Notes under the pieces: generated by a model | Seen by the model: only the letters and a program-made list of their open reading frames with translations | Databases searched by the model: none | Told to the model about the DNA's origin: nothing | In this document: positions 15,965 to 25,657 of the stretch, piece by piece | Layout of the letters: each line of letters begins with the position of its first letter | Numbering within the stretch: position 1 is the stretch's first letter | Program-made: the position numbers and the translations under genes | DNA from: Streptosporangium subroseum | GTDB lineage: Bacteria; Actinomycetota; Actinomycetes; Streptosporangiales; Streptosporangiaceae | Direction of reading: 5' to 3' | DNA length: 64,000 nt | NCBI RefSeq assembly: GCF_900188345.1 | Contig: NZ_FZOD01000004.1 | Coordinates: forward strand, 165,270 to 229,269

Positions 15965-16145
15965 CCTGATCCGTTTCCACGACCCGCGCGGTTCGGGCGT
16001 ACCCTGATCCACTTCCACGGCCCGCGCGTGGTTCCGGCGCGTCCTGGCCCGCTCCTACGACTACGTGGTTCAGACATGTCCTGGCCCACTCCTACAACCG
16101 CGTGGTTCAGACATGTCCCGATCCACTTCTACTGCTCACACGTGT
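15965..16145. repeat. Degenerate ~37-bp tandem repeats
   Basis: Five units begin at 15965, 16003, 16043, 16080 and 16117 with lengths 37, 40, 37, 37 and 29. Each starts CC(T/C)G(A/G)(T/C)CC, then a TCC(A/T)C-like stretch, and the middle ones end CGTGGTTCAGACATGT. Units 3 and 4 are nearly identical. They fill the gap between the ileS terminator and the end of the next gene; no coding signal is seen there. Confidence 0.7.
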
Positions 16146-16234
16146 CCCGATCCGGGTCACGAGCGTCCGGAGCCTCCGCCCGCTCGTGACGCCGGGGAAG
16201 CGCCGCCCACGGCAGAGCCGCCAGCGGGCGCGGG

Positions 16235-18079
16235 CTAGTGATCGCTCAGGCAGACGGGGCAGCTGGTCAGACCGGCGTCCTCGGCCTCGCTCTGGGACAT
16301 GGTCTCGACGCCGCTGCCGCCCATGCCCTTGATGAGGGGGCAGTCGGAGTCGTGAAAGCGGCGGGTGCCGGCGATGACCTTGACCGCTTCCCGCTTCGGG
16401 CCGGACTCCGTCTCACGGTCGGGCTCTGCCTCCTGGTCGGGCTCCGCCTCCGGATCCGCCGAACCTGGCCGATCCCAGATGACCGGGATACCCCCCGGGG
16501 AGGTGTCGTCGTCATCGCGATCCTCGAACGGAACCCTCTCCTGGGCCTTCTGAGCGGACTGCACCGCGGCCTCGTCGGGCTCGGCCGCCGCGGACTCCGC
16601 CGGGGTGAGGTCGGCTGGAACCGGCTGCCCAGCGCGCCCGGATGCGGTCTCGGCCGACTCCACGGGCTCGGCGACATCGTCCGCCGGTTCCGCGGGCGCG
16701 GGCACGGCGGGAGCCTTCCGCTTCACCTCGGAGGAGGCCTCAGGGGCCGCCCCCTTGGCAGAGGCGGTCTCAGACTCGGCGGATTCGGATTCGGCGGTCT
16801 CAGGCTTGACCGCCTGGGATCCGGAGGCCTCGGGCTTGGCGGACTTGGATCCGGCGGCCTCAGGCTTGACGGGTTCGGGGGTCTCCGGCTGGTCGGCCGA
16901 AGTCTCGGACCGGGCCGATGCCTCGGACCCGGTCGACGACTCGGCCGCCGTGGGCGATCCGGGCTCGGCGGGCTTTCGCGTGGCCGGCTCGGACTCGGCG
17001 GGCGATCCGGGCTTGACGAGCTCGGGATCGGGATTCGCCGGGGCTTCGGTGCCGGACTCCGCAGGCGCGACCGCGTCGCGGTTGAACCAGCTGGTCGCCT
17101 CGGACTCGGCCGGGGGGATCTCCGGAATGGACGGCGACAGGAACGAGAACGACGGGACGGCGGACTGCCCGGTGCGGGGCGGCGGGTTCACCGGCTCCTG
17201 AGGACGCGTCTCCCCCGGCTCCTGGGAACGTGTCCGCCCAGACTCCGAAGGGGGTGTCTGCGCCGCCGGAGGATGGGCGTAGGGCTTGGCCGGCGGAACG
17301 ACGGTCTCCTGCCCGGAAGCCGAGATCTCCTGCCCGGCGAGCGGGCTCTCCTGCCTGGACGAGGTCTCCTGCCCGGCGGGCGAGGCGACGGGCTTGTACG
17401 GGGACGTGAATCTGGCGGTGGCCTCGTGATGACCGGGCTCTCGCGAGGCGCCGGAGGAGCTGGACTCCTGGGAGGAGGCCACCTGCCCGAGGGGCTTGAC
17501 GGGCTCCTGCGCTCCTGCGGGGGCGTCCTGCGGCTGCGCCCCGGCGATGGACTCGGGTAGGCACGTGGTGCAGGGCGTGAAGCCCTCTTCCCGCGCCTCC
17601 TCATGAGTGAGCTCCTCATGATCCCTGCCGACCAGCTGCCGGCATCCCGCGACGTGATAACGCTTACGTCCGGGGATCACCAGCACGATCGCCCCGTCGT
17701 CCAGGGGGCCCTGCCTCGCGGCGGGGACCGGCCTGGCCATCGGACTCAGCCGTGGCTGGGCCGCGACGGTCGCCGTCTGCTGCATGCCGCGCGGCATCAT
17801 CATCTGCGGGGGGTGAGGAGAGGTCTGGTTCGGCATCATGTGCGGTGCGGGCAGCGGCCCGGCCGGAACCGGCCCCTTCTGGGGGAACGCCGGAGCAGCC
17901 CCGGCGTGCCCGCCGGGGAACAACTCGTGGCGGCGCAACAACGCCCCGATCACCAGGAAGACCGCGGACAGAAGACTGATCGCGATCGACCACATGACCA
18001 GATATGCCTGGCCCAGCACGAACCCCGCGATAAGCAGGACGATGGCCGTGAGCACCAAGCCAGCGCTGACAAGGATCAC
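16235..18079 (-). CDS. Membrane protein with two cysteine cassettes and a long disordered centre
   Basis: Unrecognised as a named family. About 614 residues. The N-terminus has two membrane helices (about residues 1-20 and 25-45). Then come two copies of a short cassette: the first around residues 130-165, KRYHVAGCRQLVGRD ... GFTPCTTC; the second at the very C-terminus, RRFHDSDCPLIKG ... GLTSCPVC. Each has His-x3-Cys, a Leu, a EEA(R/E) stretch and Cys-x2-Cys, resembling the small tail found in some nucleases and Ada-like metal sites. Between them lie ~400 residues of Pro/Ala/Glu/Ser-rich, probably unfolded sequence. GTG start with AGGAG seven bases upstream; an upstream in-frame TTG has no site. 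It follows divIVA by 44 bases and is probably in its operon. Confidence 0.7.
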   Translation of the reverse strand: MILVSAGLVLTAIVLLIAGFVLGQAYLVMWSIAISLLSAVFLVIGALLRRHELFPGGHAGAAPAFPQKGPVPAGPLPAPHMMPNQTSPHPPQMMMPRGMQQTATVAAQPRLSPMARPVPAARQGPLDDGAIVLVIPGRKRYHVAGCRQLVGRDHEELTHEEAREEGFTPCTTCLPESIAGAQPQDAPAGAQEPVKPLGQVASSQESSSSGASREPGHHEATARFTSPYKPVASPAGQETSSRQESPLAGQEISASGQETVVPPAKPYAHPPAAQTPPSESGRTRSQEPGETRPQEPVNPPPRTGQSAVPSFSFLSPSIPEIPPAESEATSWFNRDAVAPAESGTEAPANPDPELVKPGSPAESEPATRKPAEPGSPTAAESSTGSEASARSETSADQPETPEPVKPEAAGSKSAKPEASGSQAVKPETAESESAESETASAKGAAPEASSEVKRKAPAVPAPAEPADDVAEPVESAETASGRAGQPVPADLTPAESAAAEPDEAAVQSAQKAQERVPFEDRDDDDTSPGGIPVIWDRPGSADPEAEPDQEAEPDRETESGPKREAVKVIAGTRRFHDSDCPLIKGMGGSGVETMSQSEAEDAGLTSCPVCLSDH

Positions 18080-18123
18080 AGAAAAACTCCTGGTGCGGAT
18101 CAAGGGGGATGACCCGCGACACC

Positions 18124-18984
18124 TTAGCGGCGGTCGTTGTGAGGACCGTCAACGCCCTGGAAGGCGCCTGAATGCTGCGACGGATCGCCACCGAACGGGT
18201 TGTTGGGGGGGCCCTGCATCGGCTGCTGAACGCCCGGAGCCACGGCGTGGGACATGGCCGGAGGCCCGCTCACGATCGGGAATCCGCCGCTGCCCTCGGC
18301 AGCCACGTTCAGCTCGGCGAGCTGGTTCTCCAAGTACAGCTTCAGACGGCTGCGGTATTCGCGCTCGAAGGAGCGGAGCTCCTCAACCTTGCGCTCAAGC
18401 TCGTCACGAGTCTGCACCAGAGAGCCCATGGCCTGACGGTGCCGCTCCTGCGCGTCGCGTTCGAGCGTCTCAGCGCGGGCACGGGCGTCACCGATGACCT
18501 GCTCGGCCTGGCGACGCGCCTTGCCGAGAATGTCGTCGGCCTCGCGACGCGCCCTGGTCACCGTCTCGTCCGCCTCCCGGCGGGCGTCGGCGATCGCCTG
18601 ATCCGCAGTCTGCTGGGCCAAGGCGAGCACGCGAGCCGCAGTGTCCATGTTGTCCTCAGCCGGGGGCATCCCCATGCCGACGGGAACAGGCTGCTGATGC
18701 TGCACCGGCTCGGGAGCACGCATCGGCTCCGGCTGCTGCATCATCATCTCAGGCTTGGGCTCGGCGATCGGGGCGGGCGCCATGGACATGCCCATTCCAC
18801 CGGGGACCTTGCCCCGTAGGCACTCCGCCAGCTTGGCGCGGAGCTCCTCGTTCTCCTGAATGAGGCGGTCCAACTCGGACTCCACCTCATCAAGGAAGGC
18901 GTCTACCTCTTCCTCGTCGTAACCCGGCCTGAGTCGGGTCGTACTAAATTGCTTGTTCCGCACATCAGCGGGCGTCAGCGGCAT
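18124..18984 (-). CDS. divIVA: DivIVA / Wag31 polar growth protein
   Basis: A 286-residue protein. N-terminal lipid-binding domain MPLTPADVRNKQFSTTR... then YDEEEVDAFLDEVE, followed by a coiled coil (about 30-60), a Met/Pro/Gln linker and a second long coiled coil (about 130-220: ADQAIADARREADE, ARREADDILGKARRQAE). It marks hyphal tips and curved membrane and recruits the wall machinery. AAGGAGACCGAA precedes the ATG. It lies 48 bases after the yggT gene, at the usual distal end of the dcw cluster. Confidence 0.96.
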   Translation of the reverse strand: MPLTPADVRNKQFSTTRLRPGYDEEEVDAFLDEVESELDRLIQENEELRAKLAECLRGKVPGGMGMSMAPAPIAEPKPEMMMQQPEPMRAPEPVQHQQPVPVGMGMPPAEDNMDTAARVLALAQQTADQAIADARREADETVTRARREADDILGKARRQAEQVIGDARARAETLERDAQERHRQAMGSLVQTRDELERKVEELRSFEREYRSRLKLYLENQLAELNVAAEGSGGFPIVSGPPAMSHAVAPGVQQPMQGPPNNPFGGDPSQHSGAFQGVDGPHNDRR

Positions 18985-19032
18985 TTCGGTCTCCTTGGCG
19001 CGCTTGGAGTCGATCCGGAGGACGGTACTCGA

Positions 19033-19320
19033 TCACGGAAGCGCGGACACGAGTTGGATCAAGACCAAGACCACAATGAACAGCACTGTGAAGCTTAGGT
19101 CAAAGGCCACCGTACCCAACCGGAGTGGTGGAATGAAACGGCGGAGGAACTTGAGAGGTGGATCGGTCACCGTGTATACGGCTTCCGCCAACACGAGGAC
19201 GATCCCGGTGGGGCGCCACTGACGTGCGAACGCCTGCACCGTCTCAAAGATCATTCTGCCGATCAGCAGAACGAGGTAGATCGAAAGGACGATGACCAAG
19301 ATCCCTCTAAAGAGCTCCAT
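19033..19320 (-). CDS. YggT family membrane protein
   Basis: A 95-residue protein from the chosen ATG (MELFRGILVI). Two hydrophobic segments at either end surround the family motif TDPPLKFLRRFIPPLRLG. Always found between sepF and divIVA in Gram-positive bacteria; thought to assist membrane or division functions, mechanism unknown. The longer frame adds a 22-residue Arg/Gly-rich stretch with no ribosome binding site, so it was trimmed. Confidence 0.9.
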   Translation of the reverse strand: MELFRGILVIVLSIYLVLLIGRMIFETVQAFARQWRPTGIVLVLAEAVYTVTDPPLKFLRRFIPPLRLGTVAFDLSFTVLFIVVLVLIQLVSALP

Positions 19321-19402
19321 GGTCCGCCCCTGTCTCCACTCTGTCCTGCCGCCTTGGGTCCCGTCGGGGCCTGTCCGGTCGGTCACTGTTCATGGTGGAA
19401 CT

Positions 19403-19906
19403 CTAGCTCTGGTTGAAGAACCCGCGTTCCGCGATTCGAGCCTTGTCCTCGGCGGTCACCTCAACATTGGCTGGGGACAACAGGAACACCTTGTTGGTAA
19501 CACGTTCAATGCTGCCATGTAGGCCAAAGACGAGACCTGCCGCAAAATCAACAAGTCGTTTTGCATCACTGTCAACCATCTCGGTCAGATTCATGATGAC
19601 CGGAGTCCCATCACGGAAGTGCTCACCAATGGTGCGCGCCTCGTTGTATGTACGGGGATGAAGCGTCGTGATACGGGCCAGATCGGTCGTCCGGCGCTCC
19701 AGGACGGTCGTCGCGGGCCTCGGGGCGGGCACGCCTGGATCAGTGTCGTCCTCGCGGTCCTGGACCGTGCCAGGGCGCTCATCGCCCTCACGCCGAGGGT
19801 CGTCGAAGTCTTCGTACTCGTCGTCGGAATAGCTGTCGTATCTCTCGTAGCGGTCGTCCTCCACAAGACCGAGGTAGACCGCCATCTTGCGCATCGCGCC
19901 GGCCAT
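19403..19906 (-). CDS. sepF: Cell division protein SepF
   Basis: About 167 residues. It has an amphipathic N-terminus ([18 protein letters not shown]) that should bind the membrane, an acidic Tyr/Asp linker, and the SepF core (about 80-160): [48 protein letters not shown]. SepF anchors FtsZ to the membrane and is the essential anchor in actinobacteria, which lack FtsA, as here. The start used has GGAGGAAG upstream; the frame extends further to base 20008 without support. Confidence 0.93.
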   Translation of the reverse strand: MAGAMRKMAVYLGLVEDDRYERYDSYSDDEYEDFDDPRREGDERPGTVQDREDDTDPGVPAPRPATTVLERRTTDLARITTLHPRTYNEARTIGEHFRDGTPVIMNLTEMVDSDAKRLVDFAAGLVFGLHGSIERVTNKVFLLSPANVEVTAEDKARIAERGFFNQS

Positions 19907-20026
19907 CGCTAGTTCTTCCTCCGTCTTACTTTGATTTGCCCGGGGCGGTAGCCACACCCCCTTGGAGCTCACCACCGTTCGACCTCTATCTGGATACGCG
20001 GACGCCAAGGCCCACTTGAAGGGACA

Positions 20027-20731
20027 TTACCTGACGAAGGGCTTCCTGCGACCGAGCAACGCCGTACCAACACGCAGGTGTGTCGCACCATTCGCAATAG
20101 CCTGGGACATATCACCACTCATTCCAGCCGAGATGGCGTCGGCCCCGGGATGAGCATCCCGTACGACCTGCGCGATCTCCCGCAATCTCGCGAAGGCCCT
20201 GGAGGGCTCCTCCCCCAGCGGCGCGACCGCCATCACCCCGCCCAGCCTGATCCCCCCGGATCCGGCGACGGCCTCGGCCAGGGCCGGCACGTCCTGGGGC
20301 GGCACGCCGCCCCTTGCGGGGTCACCGTCCAGGGCGACCTGCACCAGGCAGGTGATCTCCCTGCCCACCCTGAGCGCCTCCTGGCTGAGTGCCGCCACCA
20401 GGCGCGGGCGGTCCACCGAATGAACGACGTCGGCGTAACCGATCACCGAACGGACCTTGTTGGTCTGCAGCTGGCCGATGAAGTGCCAGACGAGGCCCAG
20501 GTCGGCGCATTCCCGCGCCTTGGCCGAGGCCTCCTGGTCACGGTTCTCCCCCACGTCCGTCACCCCCAACTCGGCCAGCAGTCGCACGTCCGAGGCTGGG
20601 TAGGTCTTGCTCACCGCGATGAGCGTCAGCTCCCGGCGGGTACGGCCGACGGCCCGGCAGGCCTCGGCGATCTCCGCCTCCACCTTGGCCAGGCCGGCCG
20701 CGATCTCATCACGTCGTGTTGTTTCCGTCAC
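20027..20731 (-). CDS. YggS/PLPBP family pyridoxal phosphate-binding protein
   Basis: A 234-residue TIM-barrel protein. LIAVSKTYP holds the lysine that binds PLP; VGENRDQEA, WHFIGQLQTNK and the phosphate loop SAGMSGDMSQAIANGATHLRVGTALLG are the family signature. It has no known catalytic activity and helps balance PLP and amino acids. It sits between ftsZ and sepF. The polyphenol-oxidase-fold gene (ylmD/pgeF) that often precedes it in this cluster is absent: only 90 bases separate it from ftsZ. Confidence 0.92.
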   Translation of the reverse strand: MTETTRRDEIAAGLAKVEAEIAEACRAVGRTRRELTLIAVSKTYPASDVRLLAELGVTDVGENRDQEASAKARECADLGLVWHFIGQLQTNKVRSVIGYADVVHSVDRPRLVAALSQEALRVGREITCLVQVALDGDPARGGVPPQDVPALAEAVAGSGGIRLGGVMAVAPLGEEPSRAFARLREIAQVVRDAHPGADAISAGMSGDMSQAIANGATHLRVGTALLGRRKPFVR

Positions 20732-20821
20732 GTCTCCGCCGCTCGAATACTGACAAACAGGCGGAATCTATTCTTCCGGCCACGGCTGAGTGATCCGTCA
20801 TCCACCCAGCCGTGAGCAATG

Positions 20822-22213
20822 TCACTTCAGGAAATCGGGGACGTCCAACTCCTCTTCCTGCTCCTCGAAGATCACCGGACGCCGGCGGCCGGGGTCGGGA
20901 ACCCTCGCGGAGATCGAACTCGGGTGCGACGGCTCGGGAGCCGGGCGCGGGATCGACACCTGCGGGGAGTGCGGCTCCTCCGTGCGGTGCGGCTCGGCAT
21001 GCTCCGCCGGAGAATGCGCCTGCGAGGCGGGTTGAACCGGGTGGCTCTGCTGCTGTGCGGGCGGTGCCTCCGCCGGGGCGGGGGGCGGGCTCGCGATCGG
21101 CCGCATCGGCTGCGGGGTGTACTCGACCCTCGGCTCCGGACGGGGCTCGGCCTTGACCGTGGGCGCCATCGGACGAACCGGGGAGGTCACCGAGGGCGGC
21201 TGGACCGGGCGGGACGCCGGCTGCGGCCGGGAGGCGGGCTGCGGAACGACCGTCTTGACCTCCGCGACCGGCTCGTCGAACCCGGCGGCGATCACGGTGA
21301 CGCGCACCTCGTCGCCGAGGGCGTCGTCGATGACCGTACCGAAGATGATGTTGGCATCCGGCGCGGCCGCGTTGGAGACGAGCTGAGCCGCCTCGTTGAT
21401 CTCGAAGAGACCGAGGTCGGATCCACCGGCGATCGACAGCAGCACACCGTGCGCACCGTCGATGCTGGCCTCCAGCAGAGGGCTGGAGACGGCCATCTCG
21501 GCTGCCGCGACCGACCTGTCGTCGCCGCGCGCGTGGCCGATGCCCATGAGCGCCGAACCGGCGCCGGACATGACCGACTTCACGTCGGCGAAGTCGAGGT
21601 TGATCAGACCCGGGGTGGTGATGAGATCGGTGATGCCCTGGACACCGGAGAGCAGCACCTGGTCGGCCGCCTTGAAGGCGTCCAGCACGCTCACCTGCCG
21701 GTCGGAGATCGACAGCAGCCGGTCGTTCGGGATCACGATGAGGGTGTCGACCTCCTCGCGGAGGGTCTCGATCCCGGCGTCGGCCTGCATTGCCCTGCGA
21801 CGGCCCTCGAAGCTGAAGGGCCTGGTCACTACGCCTATGGTCAACGCACCCAGGGAGCGGGCGATGTTGGCCACCACCGGAGCTCCGCCGGTGCCCGTGC
21901 CGCCGCCCTCACCGGCGGTGACGAACACCATGTCGGCGCCCTTGATGACCTCTTCGATCTCCTCACGGTGGTCCTCGGCCGCCTTGCGCCCGACTTCGGG
22001 ATTCGCTCCCGCGCCGAGGCCGCGGGTGAGTTCGCGTCCGACATCGAGTTTGACGTCGGCGTCACTCATCAGCAGCGCCTGGGCGTCGGTATTGATGGCG
22101 ATGAACTCGACGCCCTTGAGTCCCTCCTCGATCATCCGGTTGACGGCGTTGACTCCGCCTCCGCCGATTCCTACAACCTTGATGACCGCGAGGTAGTTCT
22201 GCGGTGCTGCCAC
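20822..22213 (-). CDS. ftsZ: Cell division protein FtsZ
   Basis: A 463-residue tubulin homologue that forms the division ring. GTP-binding signature [27 protein letters not shown] at the N-terminus; T7 loop with [11 protein letters not shown]. After residue ~320 is a long Pro/Arg/Gln-rich linker and the C-terminal peptide DVPDFLK, which binds SepF and FtsW. The GTG start giving [13 protein letters not shown] matches the family start known in Streptomyces; a longer frame to 22258 is not needed. It is separated from ftsQ by 226 bases that contain an inverted repeat, so it likely has its own promoter. Confidence 0.97.
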   Translation of the reverse strand: MAAPQNYLAVIKVVGIGGGGVNAVNRMIEEGLKGVEFIAINTDAQALLMSDADVKLDVGRELTRGLGAGANPEVGRKAAEDHREEIEEVIKGADMVFVTAGEGGGTGTGGAPVVANIARSLGALTIGVVTRPFSFEGRRRAMQADAGIETLREEVDTLIVIPNDRLLSISDRQVSVLDAFKAADQVLLSGVQGITDLITTPGLINLDFADVKSVMSGAGSALMGIGHARGDDRSVAAAEMAVSSPLLEASIDGAHGVLLSIAGGSDLGLFEINEAAQLVSNAAAPDANIIFGTVIDDALGDEVRVTVIAAGFDEPVAEVKTVVPQPASRPQPASRPVQPPSVTSPVRPMAPTVKAEPRPEPRVEYTPQPMRPIASPPPAPAEAPPAQQQSHPVQPASQAHSPAEHAEPHRTEEPHSPQVSIPRPAPEPSHPSSISARVPDPGRRRPVIFEEQEEELDVPDFLK

Positions 22214-22290
22214 GACGAGGGGCCTTTCCGCTCGTTGACTTGCAATTTCATGCGGCACGGGGCCCGTGCCGTCGTTTCCAAAACCCTCAC

Positions 22291-22326
22291 CCTCAAGTTG
22301 AGATTTAGCTTTATGTCAACCTGAGG
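22291..22326 (-). promoter_or_regulatory. Inverted repeat with a -35-like hexamer upstream of ftsZ
   Basis: On the minus strand CCTCAGGTTGA and TCAACTTGAGG form an 11-bp inverted repeat (one mismatch) around a 14-base AT-rich spacer. The left arm runs into TTGACA (22314-22319), a perfect -35 hexamer. The site is 78 bases before the ftsZ start. No clear -10 follows at 17 bases, so this is a candidate operator/promoter only. Confidence 0.45.
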
Positions 22327-22439
22327 AGTGATACGGACAGTAGGAGTTACGCTCCAGGCGGGTCAACTAACCGCGCCGCAAGGGCGCCCGGCGTGTCGCA
22401 GGCCGCCCTTGTCCAGAGAACGCGCGTGATCCGATGACG

Positions 22440-23108
22440 TCACTTAACGGTCACAACGTCAGGCGAACTGACGTCATAGGTGTCAGCCTGACGTCTAAGC
22501 AGCGTAACAAGGATCCGCGCCTTGTCCGCCGGACGGTCCCCTCCGCCCCACACGACCGTGCGGCCGTCCTTGAGACGCAATGAGACCGTTTCGGCGGAGG
22601 GCGCGAGCACCTCCGCGACCCGCGGGGCCAGATCCGCCGGCAGCGCGCCCATGACGGTCAGCGCCGCGGCGGTCGCCGGGTCGTTCGGCCCCGGGCGGTC
22701 CACCCGCAGCACGGGAAGGGTCGGGGGCGCGACGTCCCTGATCTCGGTCACCACCCCGTGCCGGTCCATGAGCGCGGATTTGAGCCCGACCTGTACCACC
22801 GCCACCGGCTCACGCTCCACGATCTCGACCAGCAGGGTGCCCGGCCAGCCGCGACTGACCACGACCGACTCGATCTGCGGGATCCTGCCGATCCGGTCCT
22901 CGACCTCGGCCAGGTCCACCGTGGCGAGAGGTTTGCCCTCGGCCACCCCCGCCACCTGCTGGATCCGCTGGGCGGGAAGGCCGAGGTTGCCCACCACCTG
23001 GATCTCCCTCACCCCGAGCACCGACGAGAAGAACACCAGCCAGGCGGCGGTGCCCACCACCCCCACGGTGAGCAGGGCCAGGAAGGCCGACCGCCACACA
23101 CTGCTCAT
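22440..23108 (-). CDS. ftsQ: Cell division protein FtsQ
   Basis: A 222-residue bitopic membrane protein. One membrane helix at about residues 7-28 is followed by the POTRA domain (VREIQVVGNLGLPAQRI, then VEDRIGRIPQIESVVVSRGWPGTLLVEIVEREPVAV) and the FtsQ domain. It links FtsB/FtsL to the divisome outside the membrane. GGAGG is placed before the ATG. It lies 40 bases after murC. Confidence 0.93.
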   Translation of the reverse strand: MSSVWRSAFLALLTVGVVGTAAWLVFFSSVLGVREIQVVGNLGLPAQRIQQVAGVAEGKPLATVDLAEVEDRIGRIPQIESVVVSRGWPGTLLVEIVEREPVAVVQVGLKSALMDRHGVVTEIRDVAPPTLPVLRVDRPGPNDPATAAALTVMGALPADLAPRVAEVLAPSAETVSLRLKDGRTVVWGGGDRPADKARILVTLLRRQADTYDVSSPDVVTVK

Positions 23109-23148
23109 CGCCCCGCCCCCTCCGGCGACCCACGTCGTCTGGCGCGGG

Positions 23149-24555
23149 TCACCGCGCGGCCAGCTCCGCCACGATTCTGGGCCCGAGCTCGGTCACGTCG
23201 CCCGCACCCATGGTGAGCACGATGTCACCGGGCCTGGCCCTCTCCGCCACCAGGGCGGGGACGCTCTCCCGCTGCGGCGCGTAGGCCACCCGATCGGCCG
23301 GAAGCGGCACCTTACCCGCCACCAGCGCCCCCGAAACACCCGGCTCGGGATCCTCACGGGCACCGTAGACGTCCAGGACGATGGCCTCGTCGGCCAGCCC
23401 GAGGGCGATGCCGAACTCGTCGGCGAAGAACCTGGTCCGCGAGTAGAGATGCGGCTGGAAGACCGCGATGACCCTGCCCGTGCCCGAGAAGGACGCCACC
23501 ACGTCCCGCGCCGCGCGCAGGTCGGCGGCGAGCTCTGTCGGATGGTGGGCGTAGCTGTCGAAGACCGCGACTCCCCCGGCCTCCCCCTTGGCCTCGAAGC
23601 GGCGCTTGGCACCGGTGAAGGCGGCCAGGCCGTCACGGATCTCGTCGAAGGACACACCCAGCTCCGCCGCCACCGCGATGGCCGCGGCGGCGTTGAGCGC
23701 GTTGTGACGGCCGGGGACGGCCAGCCTGACCTCTCCGTGGCCGTGGACCTCAAAAGTGATGCCCAGGCCGTCAGGAGTGATCTCACCCACCCTGAGGTCG
23801 GCGTCGTCGGCCTCACCGTACGTGATCACTCTGAGGCCGCGCGCACGGGCGATCGGGACCAGCGCGGCGGAGCCGGGGTCGTCGGCGCAGATGACCATGG
23901 TTTTGCCGACGCGCTCGACGAAACGGGCGAAGCTGTCGTAGACCGCGCGCGGATCGCCGTAGTTGTCCAGATGATCCGGCTCCACGTTGGTCACCACGGC
24001 GATGTCCGGAGCCAGCATGAGGAAGGAGCCGTCGCTCTCGTCGGCCTCGGCGACGAAGACCTCGCCCGTGCCCTCGTCGGCGCCCAGGCCGGTGGTCACC
24101 AGCTGGCCGCCGACGCAGTAGGACGGGTCGGCACCGCACTTCTGCAGCGCCACCGTGAGCATCGAGGTGGTGGTGGTCTTGCCGTGGGTCCCGGCCAGGG
24201 CGACCCCCGTCTTGCCCGCCATGACGGAGGCCAGCGCGGCGGCCCTGGGGATCACCCGCAGGCCCTGGCGCAGCGCCTCGCCGAGCTCCGGGTTGGAGTC
24301 GCGGATCGCGGTGGAGACCACGACGGTGTCGATGTTCTTGATGTGCGAGGCTGCGTGGCCGATGTGGACCCTGGCCCCCAGCTCCCGCAGTCCGTTCAGC
24401 ATGTCCGAGCCGCGCGAGTCGCTGCCGGAGACCGGCACGCCGCGCTTGAGCAGGATGCGGGCGATGCCAGACATTCCGGAACCGCCGATCCCGATGAAGT
24501 GGACCCGTCCGAGATCTCCTGCCGCGACCGGATCGACCAACTTGACGAGGCTCAC
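23149..24555 (-). CDS. murC: UDP-N-acetylmuramate-L-alanine ligase
   Basis: A 468-residue ATP-dependent ligase adding L-Ala to UDP-MurNAc in the cytosol. N-terminal Rossmann motif [21 protein letters not shown] loop [26 protein letters not shown]; and C-terminal YAHHPTEL and [10 protein letters not shown]. The GTG start overlaps the murG stop by four bases (GTGA), indicating translational coupling. Confidence 0.96.
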   Translation of the reverse strand: MSLVKLVDPVAAGDLGRVHFIGIGGSGMSGIARILLKRGVPVSGSDSRGSDMLNGLRELGARVHIGHAASHIKNIDTVVVSTAIRDSNPELGEALRQGLRVIPRAAALASVMAGKTGVALAGTHGKTTTTSMLTVALQKCGADPSYCVGGQLVTTGLGADEGTGEVFVAEADESDGSFLMLAPDIAVVTNVEPDHLDNYGDPRAVYDSFARFVERVGKTMVICADDPGSAALVPIARARGLRVITYGEADDADLRVGEITPDGLGITFEVHGHGEVRLAVPGRHNALNAAAAIAVAAELGVSFDEIRDGLAAFTGAKRRFEAKGEAGGVAVFDSYAHHPTELAADLRAARDVVASFSGTGRVIAVFQPHLYSRTRFFADEFGIALGLADEAIVLDVYGAREDPEPGVSGALVAGKVPLPADRVAYAPQRESVPALVAERARPGDIVLTMGAGDVTELGPRIVAELAAR

Positions 24556-25643
24556 TTACTTCTCCCCTGCTGCGCGATCTGCATCACCTGGCGGGCGAGC
24601 GTCACATCGGCGTCCTTGCGGCCCATCCTGGACGCCGCCTCGGACATGATGACCACGCGTTCGGGGTCCGACAGGATGGGCAGAAGGTTCTGGATGATCC
24701 ACTCCGAGGTCAGATCGGCATCGTCGATCATGATGCCGCCCCCGCCCTGCACGATCGGCATGGCGTTGAGGCGTTGCTCGCCGTTGCCGTGCGGGAGCGG
24801 GATGTAGGCGGCCGGCAGGCCCACGGCGGTCAGCTCGGCACAGGTCATGGCGCCGCTCCGGCACAGGGCGAAGTCGGCGGCGGCATAGGCCAGGTCCATC
24901 CGGTCGACGTACTGCAGCACGACGTACTGGGGGTCGCCCGGCGGCGGCTCCACCTCGAGCGTGTTCTTCGGGCCGATGACGTGCAGCACCTGCACCCCGG
25001 CCCTGCGGAGCGCGGGGGCGGCGGCCAGGGCCGCCTGGTTGAGCGACCGTGCGCCCTGGGAGCCGCCGGTGACCAGCAGCGTGGGCAGGTCGGCCTCCAG
25101 CCCGAACCAGGAGCGCGCCTTGTCACCCATGGACAGCCGGTCCAGCGTGACGATCTCACGGCGAAGAGGGATCCCCACATACTTCGCGCGGGCCAGAGGG
25201 GTGTCCGGGTGGCCGGTGAAGACGTGGTCGGTGAGCCGTGCGCCCAGCCGGTTGGCCAGTCCGGGCCGGGGGTTGGCCTCGTGCACCACGATCGGCACCC
25301 CGCGCCGCCGTGCCGCCAGGTAGGCGGGGGTCGCGACGTAACCACCGAAACCGACCAGCACGTCGGCCTGGACACGGTCCATGATCCCCGCGGCCGCGTT
25401 GATGGCGCCCGCCAGGCGCCCGGGCACGCTCAGGAGCTGGGGCGTGATGGCCCGGGGCAGCGGCACCGCGGGCACGAGTTGCAGCTCGTAACCCCGCGCC
25501 GGCACCAACCGGGTCTCCAGGCCGCGCTCCGTGCCGAGACAGGTGATCCCGATGTTCGGGTCAAGTTGGCGCAGCGCGTCGGCCAGAGCCAGCGCTGGTT
25601 CGATATGACCGGCCGTCCCGCCGCCGGCGAGGACCACCCTCAT
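24552..25643 (-). CDS. murG: UDP-GlcNAc transferase MurG (lipid II synthesis)
   Basis: A 363-residue GT28 glycosyltransferase that adds GlcNAc to lipid I on the inner membrane face. [21 protein letters not shown] carries the first glycine loop; [18 protein letters not shown] and [12 protein letters not shown] follow, then the donor-binding [10 protein letters not shown]. The ATG used is preceded by AAAGGA; the frame could extend 13 codons upstream into ftsW but that has no support. Confidence 0.96.
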   Translation of the reverse strand: MRVVLAGGGTAGHIEPALALADALRQLDPNIGITCLGTERGLETRLVPARGYELQLVPAVPLPRAITPQLLSVPGRLAGAINAAAGIMDRVQADVLVGFGGYVATPAYLAARRRGVPIVVHEANPRPGLANRLGARLTDHVFTGHPDTPLARAKYVGIPLRREIVTLDRLSMGDKARSWFGLEADLPTLLVTGGSQGARSLNQAALAAAPALRRAGVQVLHVIGPKNTLEVEPPPGDPQYVVLQYVDRMDLAYAAADFALCRSGAMTCAELTAVGLPAAYIPLPHGNGEQRLNAMPIVQGGGGIMIDDADLTSEWIIQNLLPILSDPERVVIMSEAASRMGRKDADVTLARQVMQIAQQGRSK

Positions 25644-25657
25644 GTCGGTCCTTTCGC

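Noticed and set aside
14093..16018. Open frame of 641 codons on the minus strand
   Set aside because: Antisense to ileS and crossing its terminator; no motif.
15965..16145. CRISPR array after ileS
   Set aside because: Units are contiguous and degenerate along their whole length, without spacers.
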